Source: a virus
Virus record (IMG/VR): IMGVR_UViG_3300010354_000710
Coordinates: 1-22,773 of that record
Reading direction: 5' to 3' (one strand)
Length of the DNA: 22,773 bases
Below are positions 8,418 to 15,022 of the stretch, piece after piece (position 1 is the stretch's first letter; each line of letters starts with the position of its first letter). Under the pieces are notes generated by a model that was not told where the DNA came from, made no database searches, and saw nothing but the letters and a program-made list of their open reading frames with translations. The translations under genes and the position numbers were made by a program.

Positions 8418-9673
8418 GGCGGCCGCTGGCTCGAACGCTACTGCAGTCAGCGGCCCCATGGCTCCGCGATTCCCTGTGGCGCCGTGCCAGTGCGGTGCCT
8501 TCGCTAGACCTGCGCTTTGCTGAGAACAAGAGCCTGAACGATGCGGTGTCGGGTCAGAACCTGATCACATTCACCCGCGCCAGTTCCGCCACCTTTGTCA
8601 ACAGCCAGGGCTTGATTCAGGCTGCCGCTGCAAACGAGCCACGCTTCGATCACAGCCCACTGACAGGTGAGAGCCTGGGGCTGCCGGTGGAGGAGGCGCG
8701 AACTAATCTGCTGTTGAGGAGTGAGGAGTTTGATAACGCGGCGTGGAACTCTTCTGCTGGAGCGCGATCAGTCACGGCAGACGCGATTGCATCTCCAAGT
8801 GGCACAACAACTGCCGACAGAATCACGGCTGACGGCACAAATGTTCCGCACTTTGTCAGTCAAACAGTCACAGTAACCAATGCCGCACATGCGTGCAGCG
8901 TCTTTACCAAAGCCGGAACATCTAGCACGCTGGTGATTCGTGCGTTTTCGGCGCTTGGCGGAGCAAATGTGTTCTTCAACTTGAGCAACGGCACCGTTGG
9001 TTCAACGGCCCTAGGCGGAGTCGGTTCAATCGTGGCGTACCCAAATGGATGGCATCGCTGCGTTATGACGTTTACGCCTCTTGCTGCGACAGGTGGACTC
9101 GGGCTATACATTGATGACATTGCAGCCAATACCGCCACTGGAACGCTGCACCTCTGGGGCGCCCAGCTTGAACTCGGCGCCTTCCCCACCAGCTACATCC
9201 CAACCACCAGCGCCACCGTCACGCGCAGCGCGGATATGGCCGACATCATCAACACTGCCATTGCCAACGGCATCCGTACGTTTTATGCCGAGTTCCGCAG
9301 CCCTGCATCCGCTACACGTGGCGTCGTCAGCCTGAACGACAACAGCGCCAATGAGCGCGCCGCGATCAACAGCAGCGGCACCGATCCGCGCTTGGTAGTT
9401 GTTGATGGCGGCGTGACGCAGGCCGACATTGACGCTGGCACCATCGTGGCCAATGCCCGCAGTCGGATGGCCGTTCGCATCAGTGCTGACAACTTTGCCG
9501 CCAGCTTCAATGGTGAGGCTGTGGTGTCTGACACCAGTGGAAGCCTGCCCACCGTGGATCGCTTGTTCATCGGCCGCTCGCAAGCTGGCGAGTATCTGAA
9601 CGCCCCCATTGCACGACTGGTGGGCTGGCGCGAGGCGCTGCCGAACATTGCCTTGCAAGAACTGACCCGATGA
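8414..9673 (+). CDS. Spike/fibre protein with carbohydrate-binding-like and LamG-like domains
   Basis: A 419-residue protein starting at GTG 8414, which overlaps the preceding stop. The longer frame back to 8285 would lie inside the previous gene and is less likely. Residues about 35-110 carry a motif common in phage spikes and fibres (LITFTRASSATFVN, then LGLPVEEARTNLLLRSEEFD). A jelly-roll-like carbohydrate-binding domain follows (about 105-265, ending in LHLWGAQLELGAFPTSYIPT). The last 140 residues resemble a concanavalin/LamG sandwich (AEFRSPASATRGVVSL to LFIGRSQAGEYLNAPIARLV). A surface-sugar-binding appendage is likely. Parts around 8700-9120 are less GC-rich than flanking genes, which suggests exchange. 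No enzyme active site is seen. Confidence 0.75.
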   Translation: MRRPLARTLLQSAAPWLRDSLWRRASAVPSLDLRFAENKSLNDAVSGQNLITFTRASSATFVNSQGLIQAAAANEPRFDHSPLTGESLGLPVEEARTNLLLRSEEFDNAAWNSSAGARSVTADAIASPSGTTTADRITADGTNVPHFVSQTVTVTNAAHACSVFTKAGTSSTLVIRAFSALGGANVFFNLSNGTVGSTALGGVGSIVAYPNGWHRCVMTFTPLAATGGLGLYIDDIAANTATGTLHLWGAQLELGAFPTSYIPTTSATVTRSADMADIINTAIANGIRTFYAEFRSPASATRGVVSLNDNSANERAAINSSGTDPRLVVVDGGVTQADIDAGTIVANARSRMAVRISADNFAASFNGEAVVSDTSGSLPTVDRLFIGRSQAGEYLNAPIARLVGWREALPNIALQELTR

Positions 9674-10008
9674 ACTGCTACCGCTTCCCCGAGCGCGACA
9701 CGTTCCGCGCCCTGGCCGCCGCTGAGGAGTTGATCACTGAAGACGGCGAGCTGATTGCCTGCGGTCATACCCACGCCATCGACGAAGTGGGCATTATCTC
9801 CAGGGGTGGTGAATGGGATCCCGAGACCGGCGATGTGATCGTGCCGCAGACCATCATCAACGGCTGGCACGTCAACTTCCTGGGCGATCCGCCGCCAGCT
9901 TGGGATGCGTTCCTCGTGGTCGTCAATCACCCGAGTCGTGTGTTCCTGGGCGGCGCAATCCACGCCCCGAAAACCGCAATCCTGGAAGCCATCGCGCAGC
10001 TGCCATGA
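9670..10008 (+). CDS. Hypothetical protein next to spike gene
   Basis: A 112-residue soluble protein. It contains a run of short strands (GELIACGHTHAIDEVGIIS, GWHVNFLGDPPPAWDAFLVV) and ends in a helix (TAILEAIAQLP). The pattern resembles small proteins encoded after tail fibre or spike genes in other phages, some of which are assembly helpers, but I recognise no family firmly. The start ATG overlaps the spike stop by 4 bases and its TGA overlaps the next start by 4 bases, so it is translated as part of the chain. Composition matches the rest of the operon. Confidence 0.65.
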   Translation: MNCYRFPERDTFRALAAAEELITEDGELIACGHTHAIDEVGIISRGGEWDPETGDVIVPQTIINGWHVNFLGDPPPAWDAFLVVVNHPSRVFLGGAIHAPKTAILEAIAQLP

Positions 10009-10190
10009 ACCCCTACCTCCGCGCTGCCAAGGTCAGTCAAGAGCTGCGGCAACAGGCAGTAGAGGCCCTGAAGCATCGCCTGGCTGAGGAGCCGCCTCAG
10101 CCCTGGAATGTGTCCGCGACGGCCAGTGTCAATACGTCGGCGAAGGACCTGGCGACGCCGCAGGACGAGGCGTTGGCGTTGTCAGAATGA
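10005..10190 (+). CDS. Small helical protein
   Basis: A 61-residue product read from the ATG at 10005, which overlaps the previous TGA (ATGA). A longer reading back to 9813 lies inside the preceding gene and is rejected. The first half is an amphipathic helix (YLRAAKVSQELRQQAVEAL). The second half is Ser/Thr/Ala-rich and likely unstructured. No family is recognised. Its end overlaps the next start by 4 bases. Confidence 0.55.
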   Translation: MNPYLRAAKVSQELRQQAVEALKHRLAEEPPQPWNVSATASVNTSAKDLATPQDEALALSE

Positions 10191-10498
10191 GGGCATCTGC
10201 TGCCTCTGCTGTGCCCCCTGAGCACGATGTTACTCATCGAGATTTATGGGTCAAATTGGCTGAGCTGGGCGGCAAGCTCGACACCATGGCCGCCATGGTG
10301 GCGGACAGGAAGGAGGACATCTCCCGCATTACGAAAGATCTGGATCACCTCTTTACCCGCCAGCGGTTGATGGAGTCGAAACTCGCCCAGATATGGATGA
10401 TCGGCCTAGTGCTCACCATCGTGATCCCGACAGCTGCGACGCTCTGGGCCGCCAAGCTGTCAGCCCCGGCCGTTGAGATCCAGGAGAACGGGCGATGA
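10187..10498 (+). CDS. Small membrane protein with coiled coil (XhlA-like, possible lysis protein)
   Basis: A 103-residue protein with a likely coiled coil (about 18-65: LWVKLAELGGKLDTMAAMV, then KEDISRITKDLDHLFTRQRL) followed by one membrane helix (about 68-90: QIWMIGLVLTIVIPTAATLW). This order resembles XhlA/haemolysin-type phage proteins that work with holins, so a role in lysis or membrane docking is possible. The gene lies mid-operon before the tail genes and far from the endolysin, so the role is only suggested. The start overlaps the previous stop by 4 bases (ATGA). Confidence 0.65.
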   Translation: MRASAASAVPPEHDVTHRDLWVKLAELGGKLDTMAAMVADRKEDISRITKDLDHLFTRQRLMESKLAQIWMIGLVLTIVIPTAATLWAAKLSAPAVEIQENGR

Positions 10499-10701
10499 TC
10501 TGGATCACAACTGCATTGCTGGCCGCATACATCGGCGTCTGTGAGGTGCGGGCCCCTGATGCTTGGAAGGCGTGCGAAGGGCGCTGGAACTGGGCGCTGG
10601 GCGTGCTCGTGCCCAGCCCGCTGAACGGCGTTGCCAAGCTGCTGCCCCTGCCCTCGAGGCGTCGCCGGCAGACTGAGCCCGAGCAGGAGCCACCGGCATG
10701 A
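10495..10701 (+). CDS. Small single-span membrane protein
   Basis: A 68-residue protein with an N-terminal hydrophobic helix (MIWITTALLAAYIGVCEV), a middle with several tryptophans, and a basic, Pro/Gln/Glu-rich tail (SRRRRQTEPEQEPP) likely to stay in the cytoplasm or fold on DNA or membrane. A CAGGAGA ribosome site lies 10 or so bases before the ATG. It is coupled to the coiled-coil membrane protein upstream and the tail terminator downstream (4-base overlaps on both sides). The pair could form a holin or accessory lysis system, but no holin family is recognised. Confidence 0.6.
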   Translation: MIWITTALLAAYIGVCEVRAPDAWKACEGRWNWALGVLVPSPLNGVAKLLPLPSRRRRQTEPEQEPPA

Positions 10702-11111
10702 CCAGCAAGAGCGAGCGCATCCTTGACCGCATCGAAACCGTGCTGGCTGGCACCTCCGGCGTGAGCGGTCGGGTGTTCCGCGACCGCTGGGAGGCTCTGA
10801 GCCGGGGGGAGATGCCAGCCCTGGCGATCTACCCGGAATCGGAGTCCGACGACGTCGAGGCCACCTGTGGCGTCACCTCTGATCTGTTCGTGCGGGTCGA
10901 CGTGCTGATCAGCGGCGCACCGCTCAGCACCCTGGCCGACCCGGTGCGGGTCAGCGCCCATGCCCTGCTGATGGCCGAACCGTTCACCGGGCTGCAGGTG
11001 ATCCACTGCTATCCGGATGGCAGGAGATGGGATGCGGAATCGGGCGAGATCGGCATCCTGAGCTGTCGTTATCGTGTGGCGTATCGAACGACTTTGGCCT
11101 CGATCGAATGA
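10698..11111 (+). CDS. Tail terminator protein, gpU-like
   Basis: Caps the tail tube and joins it to the head. The 137-residue product has the gpU-like layout: an N-terminal helix (SERILDRIETVLAGT), a strand with PALAIYPESESDD, then LFVRVDVLISG, a helix in the ADPVRVSAHALLMAEP region, and a last strand ending YRVAYRTT, which is typical of minor tail protein U. The size and the position immediately before the tube gene agree. An AGGAG ribosome site precedes the ATG. Confidence 0.8.
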   Translation: MTSKSERILDRIETVLAGTSGVSGRVFRDRWEALSRGEMPALAIYPESESDDVEATCGVTSDLFVRVDVLISGAPLSTLADPVRVSAHALLMAEPFTGLQVIHCYPDGRRWDAESGEIGILSCRYRVAYRTTLASIE

Positions 11112-11320
11112 CCGAGCCACTCCCACCCCTGCCGCCAGCTGCTGGCACCTACCTCCTGCAGGAGGATGGATCGCTGCAGCTGCTGAGCCGAACCGAACCC
11201 GCACCCTCTCCCGCCCCTACCCCCTCCGAGGTGATCTCCGATGGCACTGACTCGCCGGCAGCTCCTGATGGTGAAGAAGGAGACGACGTACGGAACGTCA
11301 GCAAGCGCCGCCGGGACTGA
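11108..11320 (+). CDS. Small Pro-rich tail-region protein overlapping the tail tube gene
   Basis: A 70-residue product from the ATG at 11108, which overlaps the tail-terminator stop (ATGA). A longer frame back to 11027 lies inside that gene and is rejected. The beginning (PPAAGTYLLQEDGSLQLLSR) resembles small proteins found just before the tube gene in related siphophages, with a 'G.y....dGsl.l' motif, followed by a Pro/Ala-rich, then acidic and basic tail. The last 80 bases overlap the tube gene in another frame. The overlap makes the C-terminal part less certain. The function is unknown; an accessory of tail tube assembly is possible. Confidence 0.5.
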   Translation: MTEPLPPLPPAAGTYLLQEDGSLQLLSRTEPAPSPAPTPSEVISDGTDSPAAPDGEEGDDVRNVSKRRRD

Positions 11321-12176
11321 TGCCCTGCTGGTCCTGGATCCTGAGCTCACCCCGCTGGACGGGGAGATCCTGGAGCGCGAGGTGATCGACACTGCGCCGG
11401 GCCGGGTGCGCTCGCGGATCATCGCCCAGCGGAAGATGGGGCTGAGCTTCGGAGTCGAGGCGGCCGGCAGCGGCACCGCCGGCACTGCGCCGAAGTACGA
11501 CCCGCTCCTGCTGGCCTGTGGGTTCGGTTCAACCATCGTGGCCAGCACCAGCGTGACCTATGCGCCGGTGTTTCCGGCCACGGATTCGTGCGAGCTCTAC
11601 CACTCCTGGGACGGCAACAAGCACCAGGGCCTGGGCGCCAGGGGCACGGTTGAGATGGTCTTCAACTCCGGCGCGACCCCCCGGTTCAACTTCAACATGA
11701 CCGGCATCTACGTGGCGCCGACCGACGTTGCCAACCCCTCGCCGACCTACAGCAACCAGGCCGCACCGCTGGCCGTGGATGCCACGAATACCGCGACCGT
11801 CACGGTGGCCGGGATCTCTGCCTGCATGGCGGAGTGCAGCATCAACGTCAACAACACCGTCGAGTTCTTCGACCATGCCGGCTGCACCAAGCAGGTGCGG
11901 ATCACGGATCGCATGGTGGAGGGCAGCATCACCATCGAGCGGCCTGACGCGCTGAGTACCAAGGATTTCTACGCCCTGGCACTGGCCGGCACCAGCTCGC
12001 AGGTCACCTTCACGCATGGCACCGTGGCCGGCAATCGCATCGTGGTGAACCTGCCGACCGTCAATTTCGGTCCGCCTGCCCCGACCGACCTGCGCGGCGT
12101 GGCTGGCTTGCAGATTCCATTCGTGGCGCTGCATACTGCCGGCAGCTCGGACGAGCTGACCATTGCGTTCACCTGA
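11241..12176 (+). CDS. Major tail tube protein
   Basis: Forms the stacked rings of the non-contractile tail tube. The 311-residue product starts with MALTRRQLLMVKKETTYGTS, the usual opening of this tube-protein group, and has the expected central motifs (EREVIDTAPGRVRSRIIAQR, GFGSTIV) and a second half with repeated beta-barrel strands (AGISACMAECSINVNNTVEF, DRMVEGSITIERPD). The C-terminus (LQIPFVALHTAGSSDELTIAFT) is typical. A perfect GAGGTGA ribosome site lies just before the ATG, inside the preceding small gene, so this gene has its own strong initiation. The stop shares one base with the next start (TGATG). Confidence 0.88.
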   Translation: MALTRRQLLMVKKETTYGTSASAAGTDALLVLDPELTPLDGEILEREVIDTAPGRVRSRIIAQRKMGLSFGVEAAGSGTAGTAPKYDPLLLACGFGSTIVASTSVTYAPVFPATDSCELYHSWDGNKHQGLGARGTVEMVFNSGATPRFNFNMTGIYVAPTDVANPSPTYSNQAAPLAVDATNTATVTVAGISACMAECSINVNNTVEFFDHAGCTKQVRITDRMVEGSITIERPDALSTKDFYALALAGTSSQVTFTHGTVAGNRIVVNLPTVNFGPPAPTDLRGVAGLQIPFVALHTAGSSDELTIAFT

Positions 12177-12571
12177 TGGGATTCAAGCTCAGCACGGCCA
12201 GCAGCTACCCTTGGCCCGTGGTCGGCGAGCTGGCGGGTCACCGCTACAGCTTCACCGGGCATTTCGCGTTTCTGCCGCAGGATCGGATTGATGAGCTGTT
12301 GGTTGGCTCCGCCCGCCGCGAGGCCCTACTGAGACGCGGCGAAGACGATCCCGAGCTGCAGGGCATGAACAATCGCGCCATCGCCGCTGAGATATTGGTT
12401 GGCTGGGATGGCGTCACTGATGATGATGATGAGCCGATCGCATTCAGCCCGCACGAGCTGGAGAAGTTCCTGAAGATCCAAGGCGTCGCTGGTGCCGTGG
12501 CCAAGGCCTGGGGCGAGAGCCTGGAGGGCGGCCGCCGGGGAAACTCCAAGGCGCCGCGCGGCATTGGCTGA
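12176..12571 (+). CDS. Tail assembly chaperone, short (G-like) form
   Basis: The shorter of two tail assembly chaperones that coat the tape measure protein while the tube polymerises. The 131-residue product is acidic and helical (DRIDELLVGSARREALLRR, AIAAEILVGWDGVTDDDD, FSPHELEKFLKIQGVAGAVA). It lies between tube and tape measure genes, as lambda G does. Near its end the message has a GGGAAAC slip site (12538-12544) in the correct phase for a -1 shift. A fraction of ribosomes therefore should make a 231-residue fusion with the next frame. Without slipping, translation ends at TGA 12569-12571. Confidence 0.85.
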   Translation: MGFKLSTASSYPWPVVGELAGHRYSFTGHFAFLPQDRIDELLVGSARREALLRRGEDDPELQGMNNRAIAAEILVGWDGVTDDDDEPIAFSPHELEKFLKIQGVAGAVAKAWGESLEGGRRGNSKAPRGIG

Positions 12572-12578
12572 GCGGCGC
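12538..12578 (+). other. Programmed -1 ribosomal frameshift cassette
   Basis: The heptamer G GGA AAC (12538-12544), in phase with the upstream gene, fits X XXY YYZ and differs only in the last base from lambda's GGGAAAG. Six bases downstream an all-G/C stem of seven pairs can form: GCGCCGC (12551-12557) with GCGGCGC (12572-12578), with a 14-base loop and a G-T wobble below it (12550/12579). The zero-frame TGA lies at the end of the loop. A spacer of 5-9 bases to a stable structure is the usual arrangement. Confidence 0.85.
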
Positions 12579-12870
12579 TAGCGGTGGCACTGATGAGCTC
12601 GAGCGGTCGGCAGCGGACTGGGGCCTGGAGCTGCCGCCCGAGCTGCTGGAGCCGGAGCACTTCGAGGTATGGCCGGAGAACTGGCCCGCCCTGCAGCTGT
12701 TCATCCGATGCCAGACGCAGTGGCGAATCAGCGTCAACGGCAGGGCCGGCCTGGATTATGGCGCGATCATCGCCACGGCTAACCTGTACCAGACCTCGGA
12801 TCTGCCGCGCGTGATGGACGACCTGCAGATCATTGAGGCCGAGATTCTGATGCAGGAGGCGAAGCGCTGA
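12541..12870 (+). CDS. Tail assembly chaperone, frameshifted (T-like, DUF1799-like) extension
   Basis: This frame has no good start of its own and is expected only as a fusion: 123 residues from the upstream gene, then 108 residues read from CTC at 12544 to TGA at 12868-12870. The extension reads LQGAARHWLSGASGG and later FEVWPENWPALQLFIRCQTQW, GRAGLDYGAIIATANLY and DLQIIEAEILMQEAKR. This matches the pattern I associate with the DUF1799/T-like half of tail chaperones (aromatic 'FEVWPENWPAL', 'GLDY'). In lambda the T part binds the tube protein and the G part binds the tape measure. The AGGAGG in its last codons is the ribosome site of the tape measure gene. Confidence 0.83.
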   Translation, partial: KLQGAARHWLSGASGGTDELERSAADWGLELPPELLEPEHFEVWPENWPALQLFIRCQTQWRISVNGRAGLDYGAIIATANLYQTSDLPRVMDDLQIIEAEILMQEAKR

Positions 12871-14558
12871 TGGCCTTCAACATGGACGCCCTGCTAAGGA
12901 TCAAGGCAGCGGTCACAGGCGCAGACCAGGTGGCGGCGCTGGGCAACAAGTTCAACCAGGTGCAAGGGGCAGCCGCCAAGCTCACCAGCGGCGTGGGTCC
13001 GCTCGGGCAGGCCCTCGGCGCCCTGGCGCCTGCGGTCACGGTGGGCGGGCTGGGTGCGCTGGTGATGAAGACGATCGAGGCGGGCGACAATATGAACGAT
13101 CTGAGCCAGCGCACAGGCGTCAGCGTCGAGGCCCTGGCCAGGTTCAAGAAGGCAGCAGCTACCAGCGGCACGGACATCGACGCGGTGGCCAAGAGCCTGG
13201 GCAGGCTGAGCAAGGGCATGTACGAGGCGGCCACGACCGGTAAAGGCCCGGCGGCCGATGCGCTCAAGACCCTAGGGATTAGCGCCAAGGATGCTGCCGG
13301 CAATCTCAAGAGCGCTGATCAGGTGACACTGGAGATCGCTGATAGGTTCAAGGCCATGCCTGATGGCGTCGAAAAGACGGCTCTGGCCATGCAGCTATTC
13401 GGCAAGTCTGGCGTTGAGATGATTCCGATGTTGAATGAAGGCGGCAAGGCGATTGATTCGCTCAGCGTCAAGATGACAGCGGCATTTGCCAAGAAGGCCG
13501 ACGAATACAATGACAAGTTGGCCGTTCTTTCTGGCAAGGTTGGAGGCCTGGCCGCTGGGCTCACCGTGGCCCTGCTGCCCGCTCTCAATGCCATCGCTAC
13601 GGCTCTCACGTTCGTGGTGGATGGCTTCACAAAGCTGCCCGCTCCCATTCAGGCAACCGTTGGCATCGTGGCCGGGCTTGCGATTGCTCTGGCCGCCCTG
13701 GCGCCGGTGGCCACTTCGGTCGTGACCATACTCGGAGCGCTCTCCAGCACCGGCATCGCCACGGCGATCGCTGGTATCGGCACGGCGATCACGACCGCCC
13801 TCGGTGGTGCGCTCGCCTGGGTGGGCTCCACCTTCCTGCCCGCGATGCTGGCGTTCTTCACCGGCCCGGTGGGCTGGATCACGCTGGCGGTGATCGCCGT
13901 TGGCGCCATGATCTACGCCTTCCGCGAGCCGATCGGGAAGTTTCTCGCATGGGTTGGCGAAGGTATCGCCAACATGGCCAAGATCATCAGCGACGGAATC
14001 AAGGGCGGCATCAGCGCCGCCTGGAACTGGCTTCAGGACGCGGTCGGCAACGTGGCCCAAGCCCTGTCCAGGCCATTCGAGGTGGCGGTGAGGGGAATCA
14101 AGGCCGCTGTTCGTGGCGTCCTGCAGTACGTCGCCAACAACGTCAACACCGTGGCCAGGCTGGTCAATAACCTGATCCGCGGCTTCAACCGCCTGCCGAC
14201 GCCTGACCTGCCCGAGATCCGAATAATTGAGGTGCCCTCGTTCCAAGGCGGCGGCTACACCGGCAGCGGCGCACGCTCTGGCGGGCTTGATGGCCGCGGC
14301 GGGTTCATGGCGATGCTCCACCCTCAGGAGACCGTGATCGATCACACTCAAGGTGCAGCCGCCGCACTGGGAGGCGTCGCCACCGCCGCGGCCTCCGCCC
14401 CCTCGATCACGATCCAGACCGGCCCGATCTACCGACTGCCCGATGGCACCGATACGGTCAGCGTCGGTGACCTGCAGGCCGCCATGCAGGCCACCGCAGC
14501 GGCCGTAATGGGCCGGCTTCGGCGACCCGGCGCACAGCTGGCCCTGGGGATCCGCTGA
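12870..14558 (+). CDS. Tail tape measure protein
   Basis: Sets tail length and is ejected with the DNA. The 562-residue protein is helix- and alanine-rich. It opens with a coiled-coil-like region (LLRIKAAVTGADQVAALGNK), has a conserved tape-measure block (DLSQRTGVSVEALARFKKAA, then FKAMPDGVEKTALAMQLFGK) and three or so hydrophobic stretches in the middle (about 225-350, such as LTVALLPALNAIATAL and GWITLAVIAVGAMIYAF). The end has Gly-rich FQGGGYTGSGARSGGLDGRG and a HPQETVIDH motif, standard in tape measures. At about 0.15 nm per residue the tail would be near 85 nm, which is short for a siphovirus. The start ATG shares one base with the upstream TGA and has an AGGAGG ribosome site. Confidence 0.93.
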   Translation: MAFNMDALLRIKAAVTGADQVAALGNKFNQVQGAAAKLTSGVGPLGQALGALAPAVTVGGLGALVMKTIEAGDNMNDLSQRTGVSVEALARFKKAAATSGTDIDAVAKSLGRLSKGMYEAATTGKGPAADALKTLGISAKDAAGNLKSADQVTLEIADRFKAMPDGVEKTALAMQLFGKSGVEMIPMLNEGGKAIDSLSVKMTAAFAKKADEYNDKLAVLSGKVGGLAAGLTVALLPALNAIATALTFVVDGFTKLPAPIQATVGIVAGLAIALAALAPVATSVVTILGALSSTGIATAIAGIGTAITTALGGALAWVGSTFLPAMLAFFTGPVGWITLAVIAVGAMIYAFREPIGKFLAWVGEGIANMAKIISDGIKGGISAAWNWLQDAVGNVAQALSRPFEVAVRGIKAAVRGVLQYVANNVNTVARLVNNLIRGFNRLPTPDLPEIRIIEVPSFQGGGYTGSGARSGGLDGRGGFMAMLHPQETVIDHTQGAAAALGGVATAAASAPSITIQTGPIYRLPDGTDTVSVGDLQAAMQATAAAVMGRLRRPGAQLALGIR

Positions 14559-15022
14559 TGGCACGCGGCCAAGCCCTGTTCGTGCAGCTCCGAGACGAGG
14601 CGGGCACCGTCACCTATGCCCGCTGGCAGAGCTTCTGGATTGATGCCACAGTGACATGGGAGAGCCAGCCCTGGGCCTACATGCCGATGGACTGGGCCGG
14701 CATCACCAGCGGATCAGCCGGTGGCGATCAGGCGACGATCACCCTGCCGCGGCTGCCCTCGGTTGATGGCATCATGCGCCGCGCACTGGCTGGCCCCTGG
14801 CTGGCGGTGCTGAACGTCTATCAGTTCGATGAGGCCCTCGATGCCGGTGCACCCCAGGCGGGGCAGGTGCTCGTGGGTTCGTGCATCGGGCAGGTGATTA
14901 GCGCCAGCGCAACGGCCTCCACGATCGTGCTCAGGCTGGGCTCTGCCCTCTCGCCTGTCGGCGCGCAGTTCCCACCGGTGACGGCAACGGATGCCCTGAT
15001 CGGAGTGCCTTGCGTCCTATGA
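14558..15022 (+). CDS. Tail-tip associated protein (distal-tail-like), function inferred
   Basis: A 154-residue beta-rich protein immediately after the tape measure, where distal tail or hub-docking proteins (lambda M/L-like) sit. Visible segments are QALFVQLRDEAGTVTYARWQ, a Trp/Met-rich stretch (SQPWAYMPMDWAGITSG), ATITLPRLPSVDGIMRRAL and a last strand pair around STIVLRLGSALSPVGAQFPP. No Cys-rich lambda L motif is present. Its first ATG shares one base with the tape measure stop, and its TGA overlaps the next start (ATGA). I infer a tail-tip role from order and beta-rich make-up; the exact family is not recognised. Confidence 0.65.
   Translation: MARGQALFVQLRDEAGTVTYARWQSFWIDATVTWESQPWAYMPMDWAGITSGSAGGDQATITLPRLPSVDGIMRRALAGPWLAVLNVYQFDEALDAGAPQAGQVLVGSCIGQVISASATASTIVLRLGSALSPVGAQFPPVTATDALIGVPCVL

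Noticed and set aside
12584-12814. 76-codon plus-strand frame beginning at ATG 12584
   Set aside because: It lies inside the frameshifted chaperone extension in another frame; the translation is Ser/Arg/Cys-rich and unlike any tail protein.
13395-14564. 389-codon minus-strand open frame opposite the tape measure
   Set aside because: The plus-strand tape measure has clear family motifs; this frame is open because of high GC and has low-complexity Gly/Asp/His content.
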